Part shown: positions 26,356 through 36,700 of the stretch, in pieces
Layout of the letters: every line of letters starts with the position of its first letter
Position numbering within the stretch: position 1 is the first letter of the stretch
From: Kapaibacterium sp044224925
GTDB taxonomy: Bacteria; Bacteroidota; Ignavibacteria; Kapaibacteriales; Kapaibacteriaceae
Assembly (NCBI GenBank): GCA_044224925.1
Contig: JBGAJM010000007.1
Coordinates: 1 to 64,000 of the forward strand
Direction: 5' to 3'
DNA length: 64,000 nucleotides
Notes under the pieces: model-generated
Database searches by the model: none
Told to the model about the DNA's origin: nothing
What the model saw: only the letters and a program-made list of their open reading frames with translations
Translations under genes and position numbers: made by a program

Positions 26356-28122
26356 CTAGTTCTCAATGATCACCATTCTGACGATGCGACCGGATCGCAG
26401 GTAGTACACACCTCGCGGAAGTCCATCTGTAGAGAGGCTGAGGCCGGGCTCGTTCTGTTGGATGATGGTTTGACCGTAGATGTTGATCAGCTCGCAATGA
26501 TCCAATGTCGACGAGAATCGAAGGATACCACGCGCTGGATTCGGATACAAGACGAATGCTCGATCCGACTCGTCGGAGGGCACGCCGGTAAAGGTCACGC
26601 GGAGTGTATTTGAGGTATCAGAAGTGCAGCCTCGCTCCGTCACGATCACGAAGTAGGTGTCCTCTACCGTTGGCGTGTACGTTTGTGCCGTTGCGCTCGG
26701 GATCGCTCCCTTGGATGAATACCACTGGTTGCCAATGACGGAATTGGAACGAAGCACGGCACCATCGAACGTGATGACGGGTGTGATGGGTCGCGGCACA
26801 ACCGTGATCTCCAGCGCCGCCTCGCCACCTTCACCATAGGCATTCACACCTTGTACGACAATGCGACCGGATACAGCGTTGTTTGCGACCTGCACCGTGA
26901 TACTGTCGGCGGTACTCGTGCCCTGCATGCCTTCGGGGAGGATCCATGCATACGACGTCGCACCTGCGATGCGAGGCGTTCGATACGTGATCGGTCCTTG
27001 TCCCTGACATACCGTCGAGGCGCCTTCTACGGGTGATGCACATGCAGGCAGAAGCGTAGCAAGCACGTTGTAGAGAAGGAGCGTCACTCCTTCGACACCC
27101 GACGGCCATGAATTCGAAAGACCGCATACTGCTGCACCCATGCAGGGATCGTACACCATTCTGCTGCGATAGCCCCACGTGGAACCACCGTGCCCCCACA
27201 CGACGTGACCGAAGAAGGACTGGTTCTCGATCCCGAGACCGTAGGTGTAGGGCGGACCACCCGTTGCGACGAACGATGTGAGCTCTCGGTACGACGCCGA
27301 ATCCAGAAGTCCTCCTCCGAGAACACCGCTGTACCAGCGCACCATATCCGAGGATGTCGCGAACAGCGCTCCCGCACTCGCACCCGCCGTGTTCAAACCG
27401 ACACGTGATGAGTCGTGCATATCCACGCTGTTGTACCATCGATGCGCAATGGGTCCGGGCGAGGATTCCTTGACGTCAAAGAAGGTGTTGCTCAAACCCA
27501 GCGGCGTGAGGATGAGCTCGCGGATGAGGACAGAGATGTGCTTCGATGTTGCTTTCTCGGCGATCAAGCCGGCGATCACATAGTTCATGTTCGAGTATCC
27601 CCACCCCTTCCCGCGCACAAACAACGGCGCGCCTACCCATCCCATCACTTCCTCCGGCGTGAACACGCGCGTCGGATTGTTGCGAATGGTATCCATCCAC
27701 GGTGCTACGAACAACGGGTCCGAGATCCCGCTTGTGTGTTGCAGCAACTGACGAATGGTGATGGCGGGATCGATGTTCCGATACGTGCCGATCCACCTGC
27801 CGATCGGGTCATCGAGGCTCAGCGCCTTGCTCTCGGCAAGCTTCAGGATCGTTGCCGCGACGAAGAGCTTTGTGTTACTGGCGATCCCGAACAGCATCGT
27901 AGGCCGGATCGGGTTGTCGGCATACGACACGCCGCCCGTCCCCGTCCACACTCCATGACCGGGAAGACTCACGCTTGCCGACATCCCCTTGATGTTCGTC
28001 AACGCTGCCACGTAGTGATCGAGCGTGTCTTGCAACGCGCGAGCAAGCAGCGGGTTGAAGGTTTGCGCCTTCGCCGATGTACTTGCTAGCACGAGAACCA
28101 CGACAAGAAGGAACGTCTTCAT
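26356..28122 (-). CDS. Secreted serine beta-lactamase-fold hydrolase with sorting domain
   Basis: 588 residues, signal peptide 1-19. Class C beta-lactamase/penicillin-binding motifs are all present: SxxK in FGIASNTKLFVAAT, YxN in GYSNMNYVIAGL and HGG in VWGHGGSTWGYRS. Residues about 370-510 form two Ig-like modules, and the final ~75 are a type IX sorting domain. Substrates of this family include peptidoglycan peptides, D-amino-acid peptides and esters; clinical-type beta-lactamase activity is not implied. The long upstream gap contains clustered palindromes. Confidence 0.8.
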   Translation of the reverse strand: MKTFLLVVVLVLASTSAKAQTFNPLLARALQDTLDHYVAALTNIKGMSASVSLPGHGVWTGTGGVSYADNPIRPTMLFGIASNTKLFVAATILKLAESKALSLDDPIGRWIGTYRNIDPAITIRQLLQHTSGISDPLFVAPWMDTIRNNPTRVFTPEEVMGWVGAPLFVRGKGWGYSNMNYVIAGLIAEKATSKHISVLIRELILTPLGLSNTFFDVKESSPGPIAHRWYNSVDMHDSSRVGLNTAGASAGALFATSSDMVRWYSGVLGGGLLDSASYRELTSFVATGGPPYTYGLGIENQSFFGHVVWGHGGSTWGYRSRMVYDPCMGAAVCGLSNSWPSGVEGVTLLLYNVLATLLPACASPVEGASTVCQGQGPITYRTPRIAGATSYAWILPEGMQGTSTADSITVQVANNAVSGRIVVQGVNAYGEGGEAALEITVVPRPITPVITFDGAVLRSNSVIGNQWYSSKGAIPSATAQTYTPTVEDTYFVIVTERGCTSDTSNTLRVTFTGVPSDESDRAFVLYPNPARGILRFSSTLDHCELINIYGQTIIQQNEPGLSLSTDGLPRGVYYLRSGRIVRMVIIEN

Positions 28123-28563
28123 TGACGAGCCCTTACGGTCAGTTCACAAAAAGTCCGTCAACGTGTACGACAGGACAGACTCGATCGGATTTCACGAATA
28201 TCGCCAGAATTCACTTCGATGGGTACAGGCTTCGAAAGGGTGGCAAGGACAAGATTCTCATCGGCGTCGCACAGCGCCTACGTCATCGACGTACTCTTCC
28301 GCTGCCTTGTCGTGCATGCTCCAAACACTCCATCACCAACGTGTTCCTGGAAGCCTCGCCGGCCTCATGGACATTCCGGGAAGGCACGAGCGAGAGGTCG
28401 TTAATATTTGGCTCGTATATGAGCTATAGCTCACAATTTTGTGAGCTGTTGCTCACAATGCAGCGTTTCAGACACATCAGTGGTGCTCCCTCGTTGTGAG
28501 ATCGCATCATTCCGAGCACTCGTGAACGGATCGTGAATGTAGAGTACGCATTCGCTGATCCGA
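28123..28563. other. Gene-free upstream region
   Basis: No convincing gene on either strand. It forms the 5' region of the beta-lactamase-like gene and the downstream region of the small gene that ends at 28564. The only structure noticed is the palindrome cluster at 28420-28458. Confidence 0.6.
28420..28458. promoter_or_regulatory. Cluster of overlapping palindromes, candidate operator
   Basis: Three touching inverted repeats occur within 39 bases: TGAGCTATAGCTCA, TCACAATTTTGTGA and TTGTGAGC-TGTT-GCTCACAA. All share a GTGAGC half-site. It lies about 300 bases upstream of the beta-lactamase-like start. No T tract follows, so an operator is more likely than a terminator. Confidence 0.45.
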
Positions 28564-28950
28564 TCATAGGGGGAGATACATCACGTCCCATCCTTCGTGA
28601 CTATTACTTGGTTTCCATAATCGCACACTCGCCACTTCTGATCCACCTCCTCTCCACCATGTAACGTCAAGGGGATCTGTTGCTACGATTCTACCTTCCG
28701 GAATGAAATAGATCCCGCAGTTCATCCATGATCCATCGAGAATATCATTCATGCTTTGTTCTACATAACGTTTTTTGGCAACATACTGAGTTGTCTGCAT
28801 TCCACTTTTAAGCGTGATCTGGCTACGAACTCTTACGCAGATCGCTTCACTACTCGCCACAATGACTGTTCCAACAAGAAATGCCTCTAAGATTTCAGTT
28901 GGAGCGAGTTCAACAACTCTATTCACGAGTTCGTGCTGTTGATCATACAT
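28564..28950 (-). CDS. Hypothetical protein
   Basis: 128 residues from an ATG at 28950, chosen because GAGGAA lies six bases upstream. No signal peptide or membrane segment, mixed alpha/beta composition, not recognised. It is the first gene of an AT-richer stretch of small unknown genes. Size and setting resemble immunity or accessory genes, but nothing specific supports that. Confidence 0.55.
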   Translation of the reverse strand: MYDQQHELVNRVVELAPTEILEAFLVGTVIVASSEAICVRVRSQITLKSGMQTTQYVAKKRYVEQSMNDILDGSWMNCGIYFIPEGRIVATDPLDVTWWRGGGSEVASVRLWKPSNSHEGWDVMYLPL

Positions 28951-29108
28951 GAGTATTCCTCGTTGAGAAATGGATCCTAATTGGATCTGGCATACGGCAC
29001 ACCCTGACGCTGCCTGCCGTCGCGTGGCTCGCAACCGACTCACTCAGCGTATAATAATATAGCCATACACAAAAAGTGAGCATGCATTAAAAAGCATACA
29101 ACCGATAC

Positions 29109-29630
29109 TCATAGAATTTCTTGATAGTTCGTGACATCTGGCATATTAGCAGGACTGCTTTCCACATGATCAATCACGGGCTTGGTATTTAGTCCCGGAA
29201 TGATCTGGGGCCAGCCCTTGATGTCAATTTCGAATGTTCGTTTTGACAGCTGATTCTCTGCGTGCTTTTCCAGCAAGTACTTACACAATGCCCTGTTGAT
29301 GATTGTCCAATCAACAGGAAGACTTGCGTTCATTCCGGAACTACTGTCACTAAAGTGTGCTTTCCATGAATTGATGATCATAATCAGATAACGATCGTCC
29401 CTCTGTGCAATGTACATCAATATCACTTCCTGGACCCCACGAGCAGCCGGATGCCTGTCTTTGTCGTTTCCCAACCACCTGAACAACTCTCCAAACACTA
29501 GTAAATGGTTATGAGCTAAATCATATGAGTTGATATGCTCGAACCCATCACGGCCAGATAGCACTCGACTGTACTCACCACGCTCAAACATTTCGGTCAT
29601 GACTTGATGATAATTATATGGGTTGTACAT
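29109..29630 (-). CDS. Hypothetical protein, tandem paralogue A
   Basis: 173 residues, cytoplasmic, mostly helical. Over the first ~90 residues a little more than half match the gene at 30001-30522 (shared LSGRDG, GELFRWLG, DKDR, YIAQ and NSWK), and both end TNYxEIL. No known family was recognised. The gene lies in an AT-rich island, with a stop-containing relic between it and its paralogue. Confidence 0.65.
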   Translation of the reverse strand: MYNPYNYHQVMTEMFERGEYSRVLSGRDGFEHINSYDLAHNHLLVFGELFRWLGNDKDRHPAARGVQEVILMYIAQRDDRYLIMIINSWKAHFSDSSSGMNASLPVDWTIINRALCKYLLEKHAENQLSKRTFEIDIKGWPQIIPGLNTKPVIDHVESSPANMPDVTNYQEIL

Positions 29631-30000
29631 GGTCTACGTCGCTCCGGTAACTACATGAAGTCGAACAGCTTCCAATGAACTAGTGTCTGTCGCCATTTCA
29701 ATGGTCTTGACCCTATCAGATGTGCTTTGCCCTGCTTGGATGAAAATACGAAAGTTGATCGAGCACTACCTGATCTCCGATGCTCCGTTGCACGTAGGAG
29801 TTACCATGCTGTGAGTGCACTTCTTCTCGCGATCTCATGACCACGTCGTGACACCCGTTCACATGCAGCATCGCCGATCTTCGCATTACAGTTACTTCTC
29901 TGGAAGTGCCGCGGTCGGCTTTCTCAATTGCCACGATAAGACGTGGTCATTTGGCACGGTATCCTTACAAATGAACACATCAGATGTAGCAACTTCACTT
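29631..30000. other. Relic of duplicated upstream sequence, no intact gene
   Basis: No convincing gene. Plus-strand sequence about 29860-29935 resembles about 30605-30680 upstream of the second paralogue (shared blocks GCAGCATC, CTTCGCA, CAGTTACT, GGAAG and CCGC). So the duplicated unit included sequence 5' of the gene, possibly the end of a lost gene. Confidence 0.5.
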
Positions 30001-30522
30001 CTACAGTATCTCACGATAGTTCGTCGACTCGGGCATGCCTTCAGGGCTAGCGTCGACTTCTCGCAATAATGATTGGAAGCGCAACTCGGGGAAGACCTGC
30101 AACCAGATCATGACACACCAAGTGAACGTGTAAATGGAAAGCTCTCTCTTCTTATGCTTCCGAAGAAGATAATCACTCATTTCACGGTCAATTCTCTTCC
30201 AATCAACAGGCAGTTCCCTTGATACAACTAAAGACGTATTTCTAAAAAAGAACTTCCAAGAATTCATAAACAGTATCAGGTATCTACCGTCATCCTGCGC
30301 GATGTACAATTCAATAACCTGTTCAAAAGCACGAGCAACTGGGCATCTGTCTTTATCGCCACCTAACCAACGGAACAATTCTCCAAGTACTAAGAGGTGG
30401 TCATGAACCATGTACTCACCATCAATATGCACGTAACCATCTCTGCCTGAAAGTGCCTTTCGATACTCTCCGCTTACAAACATCTCCTTTAGGACGCGCT
30501 TGTAATCATTCGGGTTGTACAC
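30001..30522 (-). CDS. Hypothetical protein, tandem paralogue B
   Basis: 173 residues from a GTG at 30522, with AGGGA upstream. This start gives exactly the length of paralogue A, whose ATG sits at the same codon. The frame is open further upstream to 30756, but that part matches the duplicated non-coding relic. Helical, soluble and unrecognised. Confidence 0.6.
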   Translation of the reverse strand: MYNPNDYKRVLKEMFVSGEYRKALSGRDGYVHIDGEYMVHDHLLVLGELFRWLGGDKDRCPVARAFEQVIELYIAQDDGRYLILFMNSWKFFFRNTSLVVSRELPVDWKRIDREMSDYLLRKHKKRELSIYTFTWCVMIWLQVFPELRFQSLLREVDASPEGMPESTNYREIL

Positions 30523-30706
30523 AGCTAACTTTTCCCTGTTGTTTTCGTATTGCAAGACCACTTCACTCCGTGCATGTAAAACCACAATGTGCAACTGGCG
30601 CGTGTGCAGCATCATCAGCCTTCGCACAGCAGTTACTCCAATGGAAGCACCGCAGTCAGATGGCTCATCTACCGTGAACTTACTTTGCTCGGTACGTATC
30701 AAGAAA

Positions 30707-30994
30707 TTACCTAAAGTCAGGATGCTCCCAGCTACTAATGATGTCTGTCGGATCAAGTACTATCGAGGGACCATCATGGCGTTTCAAGATCTTCTGGAGA
30801 GCTCCACATGTCTCAGATATCATTGCATGATCATCCCACGATTCAAGATCCCAATAATCGACTATGCCACCCGACCAATCATCCAGATCGACGTAGTCAC
30901 TTGATACTCCTCTCGTATCATTGAATTCTTCATGGGTTTGCGATCGGGAGATGACAGTACGTGCATAATCCAACGACCTCGACATCAACAGCAT
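30707..30994 (-). CDS. Hypothetical small acidic protein
   Basis: 95 residues from an ATG at 30994, 20 bases after the stop of the upstream lipoprotein gene. Strongly acidic and Trp-rich centre (DYVDLDDWSGGIVDYWDLESWDD), ending WEHPDFR. The composition is like immunity proteins, but there is no recognised family. The start lacks a strong ribosome site. Confidence 0.45.
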   Translation of the reverse strand: MLLMSRSLDYARTVISRSQTHEEFNDTRGVSSDYVDLDDWSGGIVDYWDLESWDDHAMISETCGALQKILKRHDGPSIVLDPTDIISSWEHPDFR

Positions 30995-31013
30995 ACTTCG
31001 TTGACTATGCACA

Positions 31014-31655
31014 CTAGTATAACACTCCATTGTCTGGACTTCGAGTTCGTAGTGGCACTCCATCCAGTTGGACATCCAGGAAGAAGTCAATTGGCCGACT
31101 TCCTAGCAGTTCATAGGATACCTTCAGATCCCTTTCGACCACGTGCATTGTGTCAATGACAATGTCGGGAAACATCTTGCTGCATGTCGTGGAGTCCATA
31201 TTCGACCACACGGTCGTTCTGGGAGGTGCATCCGACAAGCCGGTCTTCGTTATTAGCACATAGCGACACGGATGCGAAGAATCACTGTCTCTAGGTCCGA
31301 AGGGCCAGATCGCGAGGAAATGGAGCTTGCCCGCGAGGCCGTCCCTATAGTACTCAAGGACGGCGTGTGGTTTCGGCATCTCATCTCCAGTCCAGACCGT
31401 GTCATACACGCCGCGTTCGACTTCAGTGGTCCCGCGATAGATCGTTGTGAAGTTCTGATTCAATGCAAACTCATGAACAGTTCGATACGACTCGTGTATT
31501 CTTGAACCATCCACTCTGCTTGTCAGTGCCGTCTGCACTTCGCGTCGCAGATCTGCCTTCGGGTCTTGCTTGGTAGGTTCTTGCACGCAGGGTCTGCATC
31601 CACAAAAGAGGAATGCGATACATACTGATCCGATCAATTGGGATGCCGACCACAT
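31014..31655 (-). CDS. Hypothetical lipoprotein
   Basis: 213 residues. The signal sequence ends in lipobox LFCGC (cysteine near 20). The body is a mixed alpha/beta domain with no recognised motif. AGAGGA lies upstream of the ATG. It probably heads a short operon with the small acidic gene. Confidence 0.6.
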   Translation of the reverse strand: MWSASQLIGSVCIAFLFCGCRPCVQEPTKQDPKADLRREVQTALTSRVDGSRIHESYRTVHEFALNQNFTTIYRGTTEVERGVYDTVWTGDEMPKPHAVLEYYRDGLAGKLHFLAIWPFGPRDSDSSHPCRYVLITKTGLSDAPPRTTVWSNMDSTTCSKMFPDIVIDTMHVVERDLKVSYELLGSRPIDFFLDVQLDGVPLRTRSPDNGVLY

Positions 31656-31761
31656 AATTGTGTCCTCTTGAGTTCATACACAAGGCGATGGCAGTACTCC
31701 ACATCATTACCATCGCGCTGGAGTTCTTGCGCCGTGCGATGAGTGGTCTCGTTGTGTGGCA

Positions 31762-32055
31762 TCACTGTTGGGAACGAAGATATTGCTCGATATCCCGAAT
31801 TCCCACCTTCACATATTCCTCCAATCGCGCATCGTCAAAGTACGATGGGTCATGTCGTCTCCATTCAGGATTCGGCTCGTAGTAGTCCATATTCACAGCC
31901 AGATCAACCAAGATCCCCTCCGCTTCAGCATCTAACACTAGATCCGTATCATTCAGAATGACCTTTTGTACTCTAGAAACGAGCTCCTTTCTTTCCGAAC
32001 CCGTCGCCCGAAGAATATCTCTCAGCGACTCCACTACTTCTGCAATCGACGCCAT
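31762..32055 (-). CDS. Hypothetical small acidic protein
   Basis: 97 residues, helical and acidic (VVESLRDILRATGSERKELVSRVQ...YYEPNPEWRRHDPSYFDD), not recognised. AAAGGAGGG directly upstream is a very strong ribosome site, which makes this gene more credible than its size alone. Confidence 0.65.
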   Translation of the reverse strand: MASIAEVVESLRDILRATGSERKELVSRVQKVILNDTDLVLDAEAEGILVDLAVNMDYYEPNPEWRRHDPSYFDDARLEEYVKVGIRDIEQYLRSQQ

Positions 32056-32285
32056 TGGCCCTCCTTTTGATGGAATATGCCATAGTTGGCTGACAAATCC
32101 TCCACGTGGTCATACCGCGCAGGAAGACCGCCTCATTACCCACATCCCCGACCATGCGAGCGCTGCAACTGCACCGATATGTCGCTTCGCTTACCAGCGA
32201 TATCTCTTGCACAATCTTTTCTGAATGCCTTCGTGTAGACGCCCTTCGACAGCGATAGCATCATCATACACGTAGTACGAACAGC

Positions 32286-33665
32286 ATGGAGTTCAACTCG
32301 ATGGATTCAACTGGTCCGGAGCAACCGACGCACCAGCCGACACCCTCCCCTTCCGAAGATCGTGTGAAGTGGGGCGTGTACGTGAAAGCGACCATTCTGG
32401 TCACGATGATCATGCTCCTTTTCGTACCAACCCTTGTCATCCATTCGCTGATACGCGAACGCCAGAATCGACGCACTGAGGCGATCGCAGAGATCAGTAG
32501 TACATGGGGCAAGGGACAGACGGTCACCGGACCGATCCTGACGATCCCCTATAAAGTGATCTCGACAGACTCCCTCGGCAGATCCACCATGTTGCGCCAA
32601 CATCTGTATGTGCTGCCCGAGGTGTTGAATTCAACGGCGGACATCGCACCGGAAATGCGCTATCGGTCCATCTATGAAGTCGCCGTGTACTCTGCCCGCA
32701 TCTCCCTGCAGGGCACATTCGATCTCCTAGGCGTGAGTGATCTCGGCGTCCCGTTCAACGACATTCTTTGGGACGAAGCCACCGTCTCCATCGGCGTTTC
32801 GGATCTTCGAGGCATTAGCGAACGAGTGCTCATGAACTGGAATGGGAGCGAGCGATCGTTCAACTCCGGTCTGCCAACGAACGATCTTCTCGCACATGGG
32901 ATCACGACGGCGGTACAGGTGTCGCGCGTGGATACAGGCGCCACCAGGTACAGCTTTGCCATGGATCTTCAACTTCGCGGCTCCGAGTACATTCGGTTCA
33001 CGCCGGTTGGCAAGGTCACTGAATCGCAGGCACATTCTTCTTGGACAAGTCCAAGTTTTGATGGTGCCTTCCTGCCGACGAAGCGAACTGTGTCGGCAAG
33101 CGGCTTCGATGCGAACTGGAAGGTCCTCCACTTGAACCGTAGCTATCCGCAAATGTGGCTGAACGCCGCACATTCCCTTGATGGTTCCGATTATGGGCTG
33201 AGTCTCTTGGTGCCGGTCGATCAATACCAGAAAGCCGACAGGAGCATCAAGTATGCGCTGCTCTTCATCGGTCTGACGTTCCTGATGTTCTTCTTCCTTG
33301 AGCTCATCAACGGCAAGTTCGTCCACCCCTTCCAGTACCTGCTCATCGGGCTTGCGTTGTGCCTGTTCTACACGCTGCTCATTAGCATTTCCGAACACCT
33401 GGACTACAATGTTGCCTACCTCATTGCCTCGTGTATGACGATCTCGCTTATCACAGCGTACTCCGCAAGTGTGCTTCGCGAACGTCATCTGGCCATCATG
33501 ATCGGTTCTACGCTCGTCCTCCTCTACGGCTTCATCTTCTGCATCATCCAGTTGGAAGACTATGCGCTGCTCATTGGTAGCCTTGGACTCTTCTGTATCT
33601 TGGCCGTAACAATGTACTACAGTCGCAAGATCGACTGGGTGAAGATCTCTTCGAAGGGTTCATAG
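32286..33665 (+). CDS. creD: CreD-family inner-membrane protein
   Basis: 459 residues. One N-terminal transmembrane helix (about 34-55) is followed by a large periplasmic domain (about 60-310, with GKGQTVTGPILTIPY and LPTKRTVSASGFDANWKV), then five to six helices, ending in a short cytoplasmic tail. This is the CreD layout. In gamma-proteobacteria CreD is the main target of the CreBC/BlrAB response and is linked to beta-lactam and envelope stress; no creBC pair lies nearby here. It begins at an ATG at 32286, with another at 32301. Confidence 0.85.
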   Translation: MEFNSMDSTGPEQPTHQPTPSPSEDRVKWGVYVKATILVTMIMLLFVPTLVIHSLIRERQNRRTEAIAEISSTWGKGQTVTGPILTIPYKVISTDSLGRSTMLRQHLYVLPEVLNSTADIAPEMRYRSIYEVAVYSARISLQGTFDLLGVSDLGVPFNDILWDEATVSIGVSDLRGISERVLMNWNGSERSFNSGLPTNDLLAHGITTAVQVSRVDTGATRYSFAMDLQLRGSEYIRFTPVGKVTESQAHSSWTSPSFDGAFLPTKRTVSASGFDANWKVLHLNRSYPQMWLNAAHSLDGSDYGLSLLVPVDQYQKADRSIKYALLFIGLTFLMFFFLELINGKFVHPFQYLLIGLALCLFYTLLISISEHLDYNVAYLIASCMTISLITAYSASVLRERHLAIMIGSTLVLLYGFIFCIIQLEDYALLIGSLGLFCILAVTMYYSRKIDWVKISSKGS

Positions 33666-33728
33666 CTTGACAGGTTGATCCTTGTAGGTGTAGTGTTCGC
33701 CAGCAATGGCACAATCAAGGAGTGATGT

Positions 33729-36700
33729 GTGTACACCCGCCTCGTGGTCTCCCGAACGGTCCATTTCTTGCTGATGACGATCATGCCGATGGTCGTTGCC
33801 GCGCATGGTTTGCATTTGATGGTCTTTACAAAGACGGCGGGGTTTCGACATGACGTGATCCCGGACGGGATCGCCATGTTCCAAAAGCTTGCCATTGAGC
33901 GTGGTGCCGAGATCGTGTTCACGGAAGATGATGCAATGTTCAACGACGACACGCTACGGGCTTTCCATGCCGTGGTCTTTCTCAATAGCACCGGCGATCT
34001 TCTGACACCCACAGAGCAAGCATCGTTCGAACGCTACATTCGTGCCGGCGGTGGGTATGTGGGCATCCATGCGGCTTCGGACGCAGAGTATGCGTGGACG
34101 TGGTATGGTGGGCTTGTGGGGAGCTACTTTCAGTCTCATCCACAGATGCAAACGGCAGAGATATTGGTGGAGGACCACGTCCATAGCAGTACCAAGTTCC
34201 TGCCGCGTCGGTGGTCACATTGGGATGAGTGGTATGACTTCCGATCCAATCCTCGCGGGAACGTGCACGTACTTTTGTCGGTGAACACGAAGAGCTACTC
34301 CGGATCGACCATGGGCTACGACCATCCGGTGTCGTGGTGTCACGCCTACGACGGCGGACGATCGTGGTACACGGCCCTCGGTCATAGTCGCGAGAGCTAT
34401 ACAGAGCAGAATTTCATCGATCACGTGTGGAATGGTATCCTTTGGGCTGCAGGCCGCGACTCGTCGGATGCAACAGCCTCGATCCCTTCCACCTTTGTGC
34501 GCAACATTGTTGCCAATGAGCTTCGACAACCGATGCAAGTAGTAGCGGTTGACGACACAACATTGCTCGTCCTCGAGCGGAATGGCGTGATCTTTCGGTT
34601 CGATGTGAACACCGGGGCGACGACCTTGGTGGGCGACTATCGTATGAAGCTTGACGGAGAGTATGGTGCACTGGGCATGGAACTGGCGAAGGACTTTGCA
34701 ACGTCGCGGCGGTTCTTCATTTACTTGGCCGACATCGAGCGGTCGCAACTGCGATTGCTCTCTTCGGTGATGACGCCGACGGGAGTCGATCGTGCGTTCG
34801 ACGATGTGATTCTGGAATATCCATTCAATGCCGATGAATGCTGTCATGCGGCCGGCGACATTGCCCATGGTACCGATGGTTCGATCTTCCTGTCGCTGGG
34901 TGATAACACCAATCCGTTCGAGAGCAGTGGCTACGCTCCCGTTGATACGGCGATCGGCAGGGCGTATTACGATGCGCAACGCACCTCGGGGAACACCAAC
35001 GACCTGCGAGGGAAGATCCTGCATATCATTCCGAAGCGCGGCGGTGGGTACGACATTCCACCCGGCAACCTGTTCCCTGTTGGCACCGATAGTACACGAC
35101 CCGAGATCTTTTGCATGGGAGTGCGCAATCCGTTTCGCATTTCGTACGACACGATCACGAAGACGTTGTACTGGGGCGATGTTGGACCCGATGCCTTTGG
35201 GTCGAGCTCCGTCTATGGCTCGCGCGGATACGACGAGCTGAATCGTACCACTACGGCCGGTAACTTCGGTTGGCCGTTTCTCATTGGGAACAACCAGCCC
35301 TACTCGGTGAATGGTGTGTGGTCGGACCCCATGCGTTGCGTGAATCGCTCACCCAACAACAAGGGCAAACGCATCCTTCCGCCAGCGATGTCGCCGATCA
35401 TATGGTACGGCTATGCAACGGCATCCGGCTCGGACGATGTTGGCGAAGGCGGACGCTGTGTGTTGGCAGGACCCGTCATCCATACGGATCCAACGAAATG
35501 GGCCAGTCCGTTCACATCGTACTTCGAGAACACGATCCTTGTGTACGACTACGTGCGATGCTGGATCAAGGCCGTCCATCTGGACGAAGAAGGCCGCGTG
35601 CTCAAGGTCGTGCCCGTCTTTCACGACCCCGACAGTACCGGGATGATCGACATGTGCACCACGCCAAATGGAACGGTCTACATCCTCGGCTGGCGCGAAC
35701 GTACAGGATCGTTGCGAAACGCCGTGCTCTTTGCATTGCAGCGGTCATCCACGGGGTTGGCGGTTCAAGCAACGATCAAGGCGTCGGCGGTGGACGGACC
35801 TGCACCACTCACGGTCGAGGTGGACGGTCGCGCGTCGACGGGTGACTCACTTACCTATGCATGGGACCTGAACGATGACGGCATGGATGATGCGACGACG
35901 CCGACGTGCACGCAGACCTTCACAGAGCCCGGCATACATCGAGTGACGTTGACGGTTACGTCGGGCGTACGAACCTCGCGCGCAAGTATTCGCATCAACG
36001 TTGGCAATACGCATCCGACGGTCACCATCATCCGACCACGCAACGGCTCGGTCGTTGATCTTGACGCCCCCGTTCCCTACCAAGCATCGGTGACAGACCC
36101 GGAAGACGGCACCCTTTCGGGATCGAATGTGGTGGCACAGATCTCGTTGGGACATGACGATCATGCCCATCCAATGTCGACGACCACCGGCGCAGTGGGC
36201 ATGCTCATTCCTGAACAGGTATCCGGACATGGCAATGATGCCAACGTCTACGGTCTGCTCACCGTGAGCGCCACAGATCACGGCGCGCCGCTGACAGCAT
36301 CCATCGAGACCACAGCATCGGTCATCTTGCAACCACGACGCAAGCAGGCGGAGTTCACGACCTTTGACCCTGCGGCGATCGATGTGATCCTTTGCGATGA
36401 CGTCGGCGGAGGTCGCGCCATCTCATCATTACAGAACCTGGACGCATTCTCGATCTCACCACTCTCGCTTGAGAACGTCGCGTCGATCACCATCCGGTAC
36501 ACGGCCGATTGGGGCGGCATCCTTGCCGTGCGCAAGGACGGACCCTTCGGTCCCGAAGCAGCATTCATCTACCTGCCTAAAACGACCGACGGTGTGAAGT
36601 GGCGCTCCGTCACGGCCGACGTCACGAATGCCGAAGCATGCTCGACGTACTACTTCGTCGCGCTCAGGTCCGATACCCCCACCGGCCTCTTCACGATCAA

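Noticed and set aside
28077..28499. Plus-strand frame of 140 residues in the gap upstream of the beta-lactamase-like gene
   Set aside because: No ribosome site or start signal, composition unlike a protein, and it runs through the palindrome cluster.
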